41,829 bases of DNA from Nostoc punctiforme NIES-2108 (GCA_003326195.1 LXQE01000187.1:1-41829), one strand, 5' to 3'. Shown: positions 1 to 7,736, numbered from the stretch's first letter. Translations and numbers: made by a program. The notes: generated by a model from the letters alone, not told the origin.

Positions 1-1
1 G

Positions 2-223
2 GGTCAGTTCGATGAGCCTGTTACCGAGAAGGATCTTACAGAATCCATCATTAAGTTTCAGCAAAAAGTCGGGTTTATGTCTGAAGGGAAAAGTTTCACT
101 CGAGGAATTGAGGCAATACAAAAGCTACCGATTAAGTACCTTGCAACAATGCATGGTTCTATTATTCACGGAGAGTCCATCCCAAAGCTTCTTTCTATAA
201 TGTTGGAAACCTTTGGCTGTTAA
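2..223 (+). CDS. MBL-fold metallo-hydrolase/flavodiiron-type protein, C-terminal part (5' end outside window)
   Basis: The open frame enters from the left edge and ends with TAA at 221-223, giving 73 residues with no start inside the window. The tail contains the motif ATMHGSIIHG, followed by a helix ending in LETFG. A His-Gly-Ser segment near the C-terminus is typical of metallo-beta-lactamase-fold hydrolases of the flavodiiron/ODP type, where this late His helps hold the di-metal site. Such proteins use the di-iron centre in oxygen or NO chemistry or as sensors. The family assignment rests on this short tail only, so the exact substrate cannot be given. An overlapping open frame starting at position 12 is a shadow: it lacks these features. 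Confidence 0.55.
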   Translation, partial: GQFDEPVTEKDLTESIIKFQQKVGFMSEGKSFTRGIEAIQKLPIKYLATMHGSIIHGESIPKLLSIMLETFGC

Positions 224-433
224 GTATTTCTGTTTTTACCGAAACATAATACATGCCTCAGTCGTCAGAACAGACATGATTTTTGTACGAGTGGCGGATA
301 GCGTAGCGTAAAGCCGAATCGCACGCTTGTTAAGCTGAACAGTATGCAGGGTAAGGATTGCAGAGGGGAATTTCTAAATATCCGTTCGTAATAGTAATAG
401 ATAGATAGTAATAGTACTGGAAGCCAGTTGATT

Positions 434-850
434 ATAGTTGTGACTTGAAGAAGATTTTGGACAGGTTGTCCAGCTTTACCTTCCAAAAGTGGATGTCCAA
501 GTTTACCTTCCAAAAACATCTAAAAAATAGCATACAGAAAAACTAAACTGCTCAAACTCTATGCCTGTATGAAAAAAAAAGGTTTTGGTAATAGTGATGC
601 CGATTGCAGCAAGCGATCGCAAAGCTTGCAAGAAATCCCACGAGTTAGGGGGATAAGTTGGCCTGTGAGTAGTATTAAAGTGGATTTGTGTCCAATTCCT
701 TCTTCCATTTTTGTTATTATGTCCACTTTCTTTTTCCAAAAAAAGCGATCGCTTGATTAATGCCTTAACGAAGTTTTAGGTATTTCAGCTTACAACTTGT
801 CCAACTTCTCCTTCCAAAAGCTGTCCAAAATCTTCTTCAAATCACAATAG
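434..850. repeat. Cluster of TGTCCA-N~10-TTCCAAAA direct repeats bracketed by a 24-bp inverted repeat
   Basis: Five direct copies of a ~22-bp unit (consensus TGTCCAA-TTT-CCTTCCAAAA) start near 467, 493, 688, 720 and 799. The cluster is framed by an inverted repeat: 441-464 reads TGACTTGAAGAAGATTTTGG(ACAG), and the reverse complement of 821-844 differs from it at one base. Arrays of short TGTC-starting repeats are seen at the ends of Tn7/Tn5053-like cyanobacterial transposons, but plasmid iterons look similar. No transposase lies alongside. The region 224-1125 has no other convincing gene. A dispersed Nostoc-type repeat piece (ACGAGTGGCGGATAGCG) lies at about 287-310. Confidence 0.5.
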
Positions 851-1125
851 TACATAAATACTAATTCGCACATCTGAAATTAGTAGACTTCTTGCAGAAG
901 TGGGGGAAAGGGGTGGAATTTCCCCTTACCCTTTAACCTTTGTTTGACCTTTCCCCGACATCTTGGCATTTGTTACTTTTGCAAGATGTCTAGTGTAATG
1001 AGGAAGCAAAAAATACATCAGATCCTAAGATCCCAATACTTGTCGCGTTTTGGGGAAAAGGGGAAGGGGAAATGGGAAAGAAAAAACCTTGCAGTGATTG
1101 GATTGCTAGTGGTAAAGCAATTCAT

Positions 1126-1482
1126 CTATGGCGCTACTTTCTCCCGAAACTGCTTCCCAGCAGAAAACGCAGGAACTTTGGTTGCTGGAATTGTCATTGG
1201 CTCATTGGTTTTGGGATTATGCCCTTCGCGTTCTGAGCGTTCGCGTCGCTCGAATGAGCCAAACCCAATCAGCGTTACCTTATCTCCATTCGCTACAGCT
1301 TCAATAACTATTGATACAAGCACAACGTATAGGAGACTTCCCAAAAGTTTGATGACTGACGTTCCACCATCGCACAGCAACCGCATCTGCTCACACTCTT
1401 GCGGCAAATCATTGAAAGACTTCAGATGCTGTAGAGATTGAAGATACTTTACTATTCCCATTGATGAAACCAAAAAACGCAA
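1126..1482 (-). pseudogene. Truncated HU DNA-binding gene fused to a scrap of a KfrA/ParB-like gene
   Basis: The 118-codon frame is a chimera. Residues 59-118 (1126-1308) are a good HU/IHF C-terminal half: GDKVTLIGFGSFE, then R-rich arm residues, HNPKTNE, and the ending VPAFSAGKQFREKVAP. The ~30-residue N-terminal helical part that HU needs for dimerisation is missing. Residues 13-38 (about 1369-1446) instead resemble the stretch LQYLKSYNYLPAGCEQM of the 322-aa protein encoded at 3176-4144, and the similarity is also visible in the DNA. Recombination therefore appears to have joined two gene remnants in frame. HU proteins bend and compact DNA as dimers; this product should not fold as one. 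Whether it is expressed cannot be judged. Confidence 0.65.
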
Positions 1483-1498
1483 ACCTCAAAGGTGAAAA

Positions 1499-1939
1499 CT
1501 AGTCACCACCTTCTATTAACTCTTGTGGATGCAGATTTGCACTCCTTAACAAACGGCGTAGATTGACAACACCAGAGCGGTTCAAACGTAGAGCTTTAAC
1601 TGTTGCTCGACCACAAGACGTTTTACCAATCACCTCTGTAAAATCATCACTCCAGTTAAAATGCTCTTTCCAAACTTGCAGCCGAGGATTATACAGTGCT
1701 ATTTTCTCTCCCGTTTCTGAATCGATTGCTTGTGTTTTAGTATGTTTATAACTATTACAGCCAAAGCAACTCCAAGCAAGATTTTCTAAAATCGTTTCAC
1801 CACCTGCAATTCGAGGTTTTATATGTTCAATCGTAAAGCTCTGTGTCGCAAACTGCTCCCAACAATAACAATACTCGCAGTAACCACGCGCACGAGCAGC
1901 AACAATACGCCTAATTGATTCTGGAACTCGCTCCGACAT
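1499..1939 (-). CDS. HNH endonuclease family protein
   Basis: This is a 146-residue HNH-type nuclease. A zinc-binding CEYC (residues 21-24) is followed by the catalytic EH pair in TIEHIKPR (38-39), Asn53, and a second zinc pair in CFGCN (58-62) with H66 behind. This is the standard order of the HNH fold, which cuts DNA with one metal ion. The ATG start overlaps the stop codon of the upstream gene (TGATG), so the two genes are almost certainly translationally coupled; a TTG one codon earlier is less likely. It lacks a methyltransferase or specificity partner, so a classic restriction system is not indicated. Such HNH/small-protein pairs are frequent in cyanobacterial genomes. Function beyond nucleic-acid cleavage is unknown. 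Confidence 0.85.
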   Translation of the reverse strand: MSERVPESIRRIVAARARGYCEYCYCWEQFATQSFTIEHIKPRIAGGETILENLAWSCFGCNSYKHTKTQAIDSETGEKIALYNPRLQVWKEHFNWSDDFTEVIGKTSCGRATVKALRLNRSGVVNLRRLLRSANLHPQELIEGGD

Positions 1940-2340
1940 CAAATTACATTAGTATGTGTAGGTAAAAACTCATTAATTAGCACTTTCAAATCACATGAGC
2001 GAAGTTGAGCCAGCTGAATCAATGCCTCTGCGCGTTCCGCATCTTCTTGTTCAACACGTTCAACGTACATCAGTAACTCCTGATGCTCTGTCTGTGTAAT
2101 TTCTCCAGTCTCATTTTGCTGACGTAAATAAGTCAATCTATCTTGTTGTTCAGGAGACAGATGATGTTGAATAACTTCAATTAAACCTGCTTCCCCAGCT
2201 TGAGGCATCGTTGTTTGTGATCCCTGTAAAGCCTCATAAGAAAGGGATTCCAAAAATTCAACTGCTTTTACTAAAGATTCTCCAGGTAATTGCTCCAGTA
2301 GAGCGATCGCTCTTTTGCGAATTTCTATAGGTACAGTCAT
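1939..2340 (-). CDS. Conserved cyanobacterial-type hypothetical protein, coupled to the HNH gene
   Basis: It encodes 133 residues, mainly helical and acidic, with a coiled-coil-like middle (about 68-112, rich in Glu, Gln and Leu). The N-terminal stretch PIEIRKRAIALLEQLPGESL resembles the small proteins often found beside cyanobacterial toxin or nuclease genes, where such a segment helps oligomerise. A strong ribosome site, AAGGAGGT, lies about ten bases before the ATG. Its stop codon overlaps the start of the HNH gene, so the pair forms a two-gene operon. I cannot name a family with certainty. An antitoxin-like or regulatory partner role for the HNH protein is possible but is only inferred from position and size. 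Confidence 0.7.
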   Translation of the reverse strand: MTVPIEIRKRAIALLEQLPGESLVKAVEFLESLSYEALQGSQTTMPQAGEAGLIEVIQHHLSPEQQDRLTYLRQQNETGEITQTEHQELLMYVERVEQEDAERAEALIQLAQLRSCDLKVLINEFLPTHTNVI

Positions 2341-2609
2341 TAAAAACCTGACCTCCTTGGCATATAGCTTAGATTATAACTAGTACAGCACGGCGTAAAT
2401 AAACCACCCATTCCCAATCAACAAAACCCTTACACTGTCTTCATTTTTAATTTTTAATTCCGCCTTGCGGTACTAGTAGTCTGTTTTCCCCAGCAGAAGT
2501 TGTGTGAGGGGTGGGAAAAGAGGAAAAGTATTTGAACAAAAAAATTCTGTATATTATGCTTTGTTGAACAATATTTAGAAAAATTCTAGATATCTTTCTG
2601 GCTTTTGAA
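2341..2609. other. Intergenic region without a recognised gene
   Basis: This stretch separates the divergent HNH operon and the acetyltransferase gene, so it should hold both promoters. It contains an AT-rich run (TTTTTAATTTTTAATT) followed by CGCCTTGCGG, a common cyanobacterial dispersed-repeat fragment, and GTGTGAGGGGTGGG. No operator or RNA gene was recognised. Confidence 0.5.
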
Positions 2610-3131
2610 ATGAAAATCCGATTTCTCACCTCCCAAGATATCGTCGTTTACCGTGATCTGCGTCTGTTCTCATTGAGAGAGTCGCCAACGGCTTTTGGTT
2701 CGAGTTATGAGCAGGAATCCTGTTTTTCTTTGAGCGACTTTGCTGCCAGACTTTGCCTTGATGATGATTCTGTCAATGGCATTTTCGGTGCTTTCAGCGA
2801 TGGAGACAAACTTATTGGTATGCTTGGCTTCTCACGCGAGAACCGTTTGAAGCGTGTTCACATTGGTTCTCTCTGGAGTATGTATGTTTTACCTGAGAAT
2901 CGAGGGCGAGGTGTTGGAGCCGCGCTTCTTGATGAGGCATTATCACATGCTCGACGGCTTGATGGTCTGCGACAGATCGTTCTCACGGTCACTACAAACA
3001 ATTTAGCTGCTTCCTCTCTTTATAGCTCACGGGGTTTTGAGCGTTTCGGTTTAGAGCGTGATGCTTTATTTATTGATGGTAGATATTTCGATGAGGAGCA
3101 TCTGGCATTACACTTCAACCATGATGCCTAA
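2610..3131 (+). CDS. GNAT family N-acetyltransferase
   Basis: The 173-residue protein has the GNAT fold order. The N-terminal strand MKIRFLTSQD leads into a helix with an RESPTAFGSSY segment (about 23-33). Strand 4 (SLWSMYVLPENR, 88-99) leads into the acetyl-CoA pyrophosphate loop RGRGVGAAL (98-106). The later NNLAASSLYSSRGFERFG segment matches motif B, including the usual Asn and Tyr. It transfers an acetyl group from acetyl-CoA to an amine; the substrate is not predictable. The RESPTAFGSS pattern occurs in GNATs that include putative protein- or antibiotic-acetylating members. It is monocistronic and convergent with the next gene, only about 44 bases away. Its composition is slightly GC-richer than its neighbours. 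Confidence 0.9.
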   Translation: MKIRFLTSQDIVVYRDLRLFSLRESPTAFGSSYEQESCFSLSDFAARLCLDDDSVNGIFGAFSDGDKLIGMLGFSRENRLKRVHIGSLWSMYVLPENRGRGVGAALLDEALSHARRLDGLRQIVLTVTTNNLAASSLYSSRGFERFGLERDALFIDGRYFDEEHLALHFNHDA

Positions 3132-3175
3132 CGATAACCTGTTGCACACTTACTATATAAAAACGACCATAATTC

Positions 3176-4144
3176 TTAAAACTTTATCTCGTTCCCATAT
3201 TCCAACTCCACAACACTCAACAATTTCTCTTCCACAGCAGTAAGATAGGGACGATTCAGCTTCCCAAACGATTGCAACAGATTTTTGACCGTCTCCTCCA
3301 GTGAATCTGAATACACTCGACTGATGCGATCACTCAAGGATTGCATCTGCTCACATCCGGCAGGCAAGTAATTGTAAGACTTCAGGTACTGCAACCCAAT
3401 GGTGTACTCGCCATCCCAAACTCTCACGGTGCAACTAAACTCGTTTACCGCGCTAACAATTGCCCAACAGCAACCCTTTCCTCTGAGTTCCGGGTTGTCC
3501 TTAACTAGGATTTGGCAGACTTCGCCGATTTGGTAGGTATTTGGTACTTTGGTTCTCTCTATTATGCGCTGCACAACGTCTTTGACAACACGACCTGATG
3601 GGACTTTACCACCTGCTGCCTCTACGGCCTGCTGCCATGCTTCTCTTTGCACTTCCGGCTCCAGCCCAATCAAAGGTCGTAGCTGATATTCATTAATGGG
3701 TAACACTTGTCCTTCACTAGAGTCTGAGGCAGATGTGTCCACAACTAAATCATTTTGTGTCCTATTAGGACACATTTTCATGAGATTATCTACAACCACC
3801 GTACTTTCCATTAACCTGTACGGATAACGACGCTCAAAACCGAAACGCTCTCGGCAATACTCCTCAAAGGTTTTGTGGGTATTTCGATACAACTTCCTGT
3901 CTCGCAATTCTATCAAAGCCTTACCTGCAAGGTAAAACGCTTTTTCTACTTGCCGTTCTAAGTGCAGGCGATCGCGAATCTCCTGCTCGGTTAATTCTGG
4001 AACTTCAACGGCAGTAACCGTAATTGTTGCTGAAGCTGGATCTACTTGGTGAGAGATATCTTCAAGGTCTTGGTTATCTGGCGGCTTGCTGTCCCTGGAT
4101 GTGGTAGAGGTGGCTTTTTTGCGCCGAGAGAGTGCTTTATTCAC
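3176..4144 (-). CDS. KfrA/ParB-like cyanobacterial plasmid protein
   Basis: This 322-residue protein has a basic Ser/Thr-rich N-terminus and then a helical block (about 55-110) with ERQVEKAFYLAGKALIELRD and HKTFEEYCRERFGFER. That pattern resembles cyanobacterial plasmid and phage proteins with a helix-turn-helix that recognises DNA. Residues 155-205 include LRPLIGLEPEVQREAWQQAV and GKVPSGRVVKDVVQRI, which echoes the spacer region of ParB/Noc-like proteins. The C-terminal third is mixed alpha/beta with a coiled tail. It stands next to the ParA cassette and its repeats but in the opposite orientation, which fits a plasmid maintenance or regulatory role. No ParB N-terminal CTPase box (GERRxRA) was seen, so it is not a canonical ParB. 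A fragment of a related gene survives at 1369-1446. Confidence 0.6.
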   Translation of the reverse strand: MNKALSRRKKATSTTSRDSKPPDNQDLEDISHQVDPASATITVTAVEVPELTEQEIRDRLHLERQVEKAFYLAGKALIELRDRKLYRNTHKTFEEYCRERFGFERRYPYRLMESTVVVDNLMKMCPNRTQNDLVVDTSASDSSEGQVLPINEYQLRPLIGLEPEVQREAWQQAVEAAGGKVPSGRVVKDVVQRIIERTKVPNTYQIGEVCQILVKDNPELRGKGCCWAIVSAVNEFSCTVRVWDGEYTIGLQYLKSYNYLPAGCEQMQSLSDRISRVYSDSLEETVKNLLQSFGKLNRPYLTAVEEKLLSVVELEYGNEIKF

Positions 4145-4210
4145 AAGTCCACTTTTTCCAACTCAGTGGTATTTGCTCAGAGTTGATTACAAATAAATTT
4201 TTTCGCTAAA

Positions 4211-4600
4211 ATGGCATTCCAGCAATATGGAGCTTTAGTTTTTCAGAATTTCGCTATATCAGAATTTTGCATACGTGAAAATAATATCATTGTTTAACCT
4301 CGGTTCGACAAAACCCTATAACGGCTTTCCAGCAATATGGAGCTTTAGTTTTTCAGAATTTCGCTATATCAGAATTTTGCATACGTGAAAATAACATCAT
4401 TGTTTAACCTCGGTTCGACAAAACCCTATAATGGCTTTCCAGCAATATGGAGCTTTAGTTTTTCAGAATTTCGCTATATCAGAATTTTGCATACGCGGAA
4501 ATAACCAAATTATTTGGTAAAAGCAATCTTATTTAACACTTAGTTTTGTGATTTTTGATACGCCGCTATTTTAGTATATTAGAATTTTGCATACGCGAAA
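4211..4600. repeat. 110-bp tandem repeats with four GAATTTTGCATACG sites: candidate partition centromere
   Basis: A 110-bp unit repeats almost exactly at 4211-4320 and 4321-4430, with a partial third copy from 4431 to about 4505. Each unit contains GAATTTTGCATACGtGAAA (sites at 4262, 4372 and 4482), and a fourth lone site lies at 4582. A fifth, inverted site lies at 5852-5870 just after the two-gene ParA cassette. Units also share CAGAATTTCGCTATATC. Directly repeated sites upstream of a small ParA plus ribbon-helix-helix operon are the usual arrangement of type Ib plasmid centromeres, and the same sites often serve as the operator for autoregulation. The centromere role is inferred. Confidence 0.7.
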
Positions 4601-4710
4601 CTACAAAATGCTGAAATTATGAAAAACTAAATTTTTAAAGTTGTATAATTTCACTATTTCGCTAACATACGATATAAGTCTAGGCTCTAATTCAGCAAAA
4701 GGAACCAATA

Positions 4711-5301
4711 GTGATTATTACAGTGGCTAGTTTCAAAGGTGGAGTAGGCAAGACAACAACAGCTGTTCACTTAGCAGCTTATTTAAACCGAAAGGGGGCA
4801 GCTTTACTTGTTGATGGTGATCAGAACCGTTCTGCTATGACATGGGCTGCACCAGGGAAACTACCATTCAAGGTAGTCACTGATATTCAGATGCCTAAAT
4901 ATATTCGTCAGTTTGAGCATATTATAATTGACACCCAAGCCCGACCAACCAAAGAAGACCTTGAAGAGCTAGCTGACTCTTGTGATCTTCTTATCTTGCC
5001 AACGACACCAAAAGCTTTAGATTTGGATGCTCTTTTAAGAACAATTGAAATCTTGCACCAGATGAAATCCAATTTTAAAGTTTTACTAACGATGGTTCCA
5101 CCACCACCAAGCCAGTCTGGGAAGGAGGCAAAAGAAATGCTTTTAGCTGAAAATATTCCTATTTTTAAAGCCGAAATTAAGCGCCTAGTAGCTTTTGAGA
5201 GAGCGCCTTTAGAGGGTGTTATCGTCAAAGATTACCCTGACCCAAGAGCAGATGCTGCTTGGGCTGGGTATGAAGAACTTGGAAAGGAGATAATGGTCTA
5301 A
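4711..5301 (+). CDS. parA: ParA-family partition ATPase (small, type Ib-like)
   Basis: The 196-residue protein starts with GTG and opens with the deviant Walker A motif KGGVGKTT (residues 9-16), including the signature lysine K9. The Walker A-prime region LVDGDQNRSAMTW follows, and the Walker B-like strand is HIIIDTQARPT (about 70-80). The short length and lack of an N-terminal DNA-binding domain match type Ib ParA/MinD-like ATPases. In those, ATP-bound dimers coat the nucleoid and carry plasmid copies via a partner bound at a centromere. The neighbour overlaps by one base and is a ribbon-helix-helix protein, the expected partner. The upstream repeats with GCATACG sites are the likely centromere and operator. 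Its role in segregating this replicon is a strong inference. Confidence 0.92.
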   Translation: MIITVASFKGGVGKTTTAVHLAAYLNRKGAALLVDGDQNRSAMTWAAPGKLPFKVVTDIQMPKYIRQFEHIIIDTQARPTKEDLEELADSCDLLILPTTPKALDLDALLRTIEILHQMKSNFKVLLTMVPPPPSQSGKEAKEMLLAENIPIFKAEIKRLVAFERAPLEGVIVKDYPDPRADAAWAGYEELGKEIMV

Positions 5302-5834
5302 TGACACAAGAAAAACCAGCAGGTGGTCGCTTTGCAAGCCTTCGAGCATTGCGAGAACAGCGTACAGAAGAACCACTTGAACCGCAAGAATTGCTCGAAG
5401 GACAAGAAGTATTTGAAGCACAAGAAGTACCTGAACCACAAGAATTACTTCAAGAGCAAGAAATAGAACAAGCTAGTTTATTACAAACAGATGTAACAGA
5501 CAAAACAGAGAAAGGCTTGAAAGAGATACCAGAAGCAACGAAGCTTCAACCAGTTGTAGCAAAGAAAACAAAAAGCAACCTGCCTCAGAAAAATAAAACT
5601 GTACCTCAAGATGAAAAGCGTGGGCCAGGACGGCCTGCTGGTCGTCGGAGCAATCCCGACTATACTCAAATTTCTGCATATATTCCTTTGGATATGTTAT
5701 TAGAAGTTCAAGATGTCTTAGCAGAGGAAAGAAAAGAATTGAGAAAGCGAACACCACGCCCTGTAAGCGATTTAGTAGAAGAACTATTAGGAACATGGCT
5801 GAAAAAGCAAAAATCTAGTAAATCAGATAGATGA
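5301..5834 (+). CDS. ParG/ParR-like ribbon-helix-helix partition adaptor with long acidic N-terminal tail
   Basis: The 177-residue protein overlaps the parA stop (TAATG). Residues ~15-65 are a low-complexity, Glu/Gln-rich region with repeated PQELLEGQEV/APQEVPEPQ-like units, probably unfolded. The C-terminal region starts with GPGRPAGRRS, a minor-groove-binding AT-hook-like motif. It then reads DYTQISAYIPLDMLLEVQDV and two helices ending in LVEELLGTWLKKQ, a plausible ribbon-helix-helix fold. In type Ib systems such a protein binds the centromere and, through a flexible N-terminal arm, stimulates the ATPase of ParA. The tail here is far longer than the ~30-residue arm of ParG. The inverted GCATACG site just after the gene may be a further binding site or part of the terminator region. 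Confidence 0.78.
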   Translation: MTQEKPAGGRFASLRALREQRTEEPLEPQELLEGQEVFEAQEVPEPQELLQEQEIEQASLLQTDVTDKTEKGLKEIPEATKLQPVVAKKTKSNLPQKNKTVPQDEKRGPGRPAGRRSNPDYTQISAYIPLDMLLEVQDVLAEERKELRKRTPRPVSDLVEELLGTWLKKQKSSKSDR

Positions 5835-5851
5835 AAAACTGGAATTTCATA

Positions 5852-5870
5852 TTTTTGCGTATGCAAAATT
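5852..5870 (-). promoter_or_regulatory. Single inverted copy of the GCATACG partition site
   Basis: The plus strand reads TTTTTGCGTATGCAAAATT. Its reverse complement matches the GAATTTTGCATACGCGAAA sites that precede parA. Its place directly after the adaptor gene brackets the cassette with sites in opposite orientation. It is probably a binding site of the adaptor protein, which is an inference from sequence identity. Confidence 0.6.
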
Positions 5871-6179
5871 ATGAAGTCTTTTATTTCTAGCCTTTAAGCA
5901 AAGCAAGGTATTAGTGAAATCTACCCAGCGTCCACTTAAACAGTTGCCAAAAGTTGTCAACCCGCAATGCAACCAAACTGCAATTAGTGAAACAGCCGGA
6001 GAAAGATTGACACTAAAGTATAAATCAAGCATTCAATCCCTTCGGGGAATTCAAAATTAAAGACAATCGGTGGGGGCTTTGACTCGAAGGATAATTAATT
6101 CAAAATTATTCTTATTCTTCCTAACAGAATTTTGAATTTTGAATTCAAAAAATGGTCAACGATGATCTAATTTAATTTC

Positions 6180-6390
6180 TGCTACGTTGATAAAAAAGAT
6201 TTCAGAAATTCCTGATGGGGGCTTTATGGGGGCTATATATACCCCAACAATAGCTCAAGACTTTGGTGACATTTTGACCCCTATGTAGGGTGCATATAGG
6301 TGTTAAATAGGGTATATTTGACTGGTTAATATTTTGTACCCCATTTAGCCCCCAAGGGGTTATGATAAGCTCTTGAGATTAGGCAAAAAA
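6180..6390. promoter_or_regulatory. Repeat-rich leader of the ParM operon: candidate centromere/operator
   Basis: This stretch carries closely spaced CCCCTA/TAGGGG-type units. Examples are TGGGGGCTTTATGGGGGC (6215-6232), GGGGGCTATATATACCCC, ACCCCTATGTAGGGT (about 6276-6290), TAAATAGGGTATATTT, GTACCCCATTTAGCCCCC and AAGGGGTTATG. Several are palindromic and they recur at roughly 10-30 base steps. Actin-type partition operons usually place their ParR-binding repeats exactly here, between the promoter and parM. The rest of 5871-6480 has no gene; 6040-6165 holds AATTCAAAATT-type inverted repeats. Confidence 0.45.
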
Positions 6391-6480
6391 GGGGAAGTTA
6401 TTTTATTCTTCTTTCTCTTGCTCTTGCAGATCGCTTGAACAGATAATTTTCACAAATCAAAGTGTATTCCCTTTGTCTTT

Positions 6481-7440
6481 ATGTCAAACATTCACACGTT
6501 ACAAAAAATTTTTCCTGCGGGTTTCGATAACGGTTACGGAAGTCTCAAACTTTTAGTCGAAGGCTTTGAAGTAGTTCGTGTCCCCAGCTATATAACTAAT
6601 GCCGAGATGGAAGATGTTCCAGGGCGTGTAGTTTTTAACGGCACTGCTTACACAGTCGGAGAGTCTGCTTACCGCACAGGGAATTATTTTGACCGCAACA
6701 CAGACAATAATGAAAATAAAGTCAACAACGCATTATTGACTTTATTGGGTGCATTGGCACATCTACCACACCGTAAAGCTTGGCACTTAAAATTAGTCGT
6801 CAGTTTACATGATGTTGCTCTGGCATCAGAACTACAAAAAGTACTCAATGGAGAATATCAGCCAATACTTGCTGGCAAGCAATCAGACGTGAAAGTAGAA
6901 GTGCTGAAAGTTGTACTAGAGGGTATGGGTGCATTGTTTGGGCATCCACTACCAAAAAAGTTAACCATTTTAGACTTTGGCAATGGTACGACCCTGTATT
7001 CTCGTTACAACCGGGGTCAGCGAGAAGTTCACACTGCTTACCCCATAGGAGTAGAAGTTCTCATCGATGATATTTCCCAAAAAATGAAACATTTGAATGG
7101 CGGAAAAATCGGAGATCCATCCAAAATCCGATTTTGTCTAGAGATGGGGCATACCAGGTACAGCCGTGACATCGATATCAAAGATATATACAGTGCTTCT
7201 TTAAAAGATTGGTATGAAAAATACTTGAAGAAAGTGGTGAATCTCACACTTGATGCCAAGCACCAAGGGGATGAAATCTGGGCGATTGGTGGAGGCTGTC
7301 TCTTACCAGGATTTAAGAAGCTGTTGGAGAAAAACGGCTTCAAAATCCTGGACAATCCGGTAGAAGCTAATGTCTCTGGGCTTCTAGAAATGGCGAAAAC
7401 CATTAGCAGCAAGAATCCAGCTACTACAACTCTTAAGTGA
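6481..7440 (+). CDS. Actin-like ParM/StbA-type plasmid segregation protein
   Basis: The 319-residue protein has the actin-fold nucleotide-binding signatures. Phosphate-1 is FPAGFDNGYGSLKLLV (about 11-26, with D16), phosphate-2 is ILDFGNGTTLYSRY (about 162-175), and the adenosine motif is IWAIGGGCLLPGFKKLL (about 266-282). Segregation actins polymerise with ATP into filaments that push or pull plasmid copies apart. The downstream gene overlaps the stop and encodes a small protein of ParR size. The leader contains clustered repeats of the type ParR binds. The ATG at 6481 has little Shine-Dalgarno signal. It is one of two actin-like ATPases in this window (the other is at 17077-18324), and they are clearly different lineages. 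Family assignment is firm; the exact subfamily is not. Confidence 0.85.
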   Translation: MSNIHTLQKIFPAGFDNGYGSLKLLVEGFEVVRVPSYITNAEMEDVPGRVVFNGTAYTVGESAYRTGNYFDRNTDNNENKVNNALLTLLGALAHLPHRKAWHLKLVVSLHDVALASELQKVLNGEYQPILAGKQSDVKVEVLKVVLEGMGALFGHPLPKKLTILDFGNGTTLYSRYNRGQREVHTAYPIGVEVLIDDISQKMKHLNGGKIGDPSKIRFCLEMGHTRYSRDIDIKDIYSASLKDWYEKYLKKVVNLTLDAKHQGDEIWAIGGGCLLPGFKKLLEKNGFKILDNPVEANVSGLLEMAKTISSKNPATTTLK

Positions 7441-7445
7441 TCGCA

Positions 7446-7736
7446 ATGGCAGACAAACTTGACTTAACCCCAGAAAAAGTTCGGATCAAAGATAGCTACC
7501 GTGAGCGGATATTTGCCGAATCACAGCAACTAGGCAAGAGTTACCTGGAGACGCTTTACTTTATTATTGATTGTTATTTTGCTTTCAGAAAGGGTGCATT
7601 TCCCACACAACAAGTAGCTTTCACGCCAATTAATACTGAGTCGAACAAACTTCCTTCAATGACTTCAACTCCATTTGCACAAGAGAAAGAAGAAGATTCT
7701 GAACCGGAAACCTTCAGCCTTGACTTTGATTTATAG
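7446..7736 (+). CDS. Small ParR-like DNA-binding partner of ParM
   Basis: The 96-residue product starts at ATG 7446; a GTG at 7437, which overlaps the parM stop, is an alternative. Residues 1-50 (DKLDLTPEKVRIKDSYRERI, then ESQQLGKSYLETLYFIIDCY) have the strand-helix-helix rhythm of a ribbon-helix-helix domain. The second half is a polar, acidic tail ending in DSEPETFSLDFDL. In characterised actin-type systems, ParR binds the centromere through its RHH half and caps the ParM filament end with its acidic C-terminal tail. That layout matches here, and the translational overlap with parM supports the pairing. The fold is inferred from pattern only. Confidence 0.6.
   Translation: MADKLDLTPEKVRIKDSYRERIFAESQQLGKSYLETLYFIIDCYFAFRKGAFPTQQVAFTPINTESNKLPSMTSTPFAQEKEEDSEPETFSLDFDL

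Noticed and set aside
12..200. 62-codon plus-strand frame at the left edge
   Set aside because: It overlaps in another frame the C-terminal part of an MBL-fold protein (2-223) that has recognisable motifs.
944..1441. 165-codon plus-strand frame
   Set aside because: It runs antisense to the HU remnant, whose minus-strand translation has clear family sequence; the plus-strand frame is Ser/Arg-rich without motif.
4211..4600. CRISPR array
   Set aside because: Although there are regular repeats, the whole 110-bp unit including the would-be spacer is identical between copies, so there are no unique spacers.
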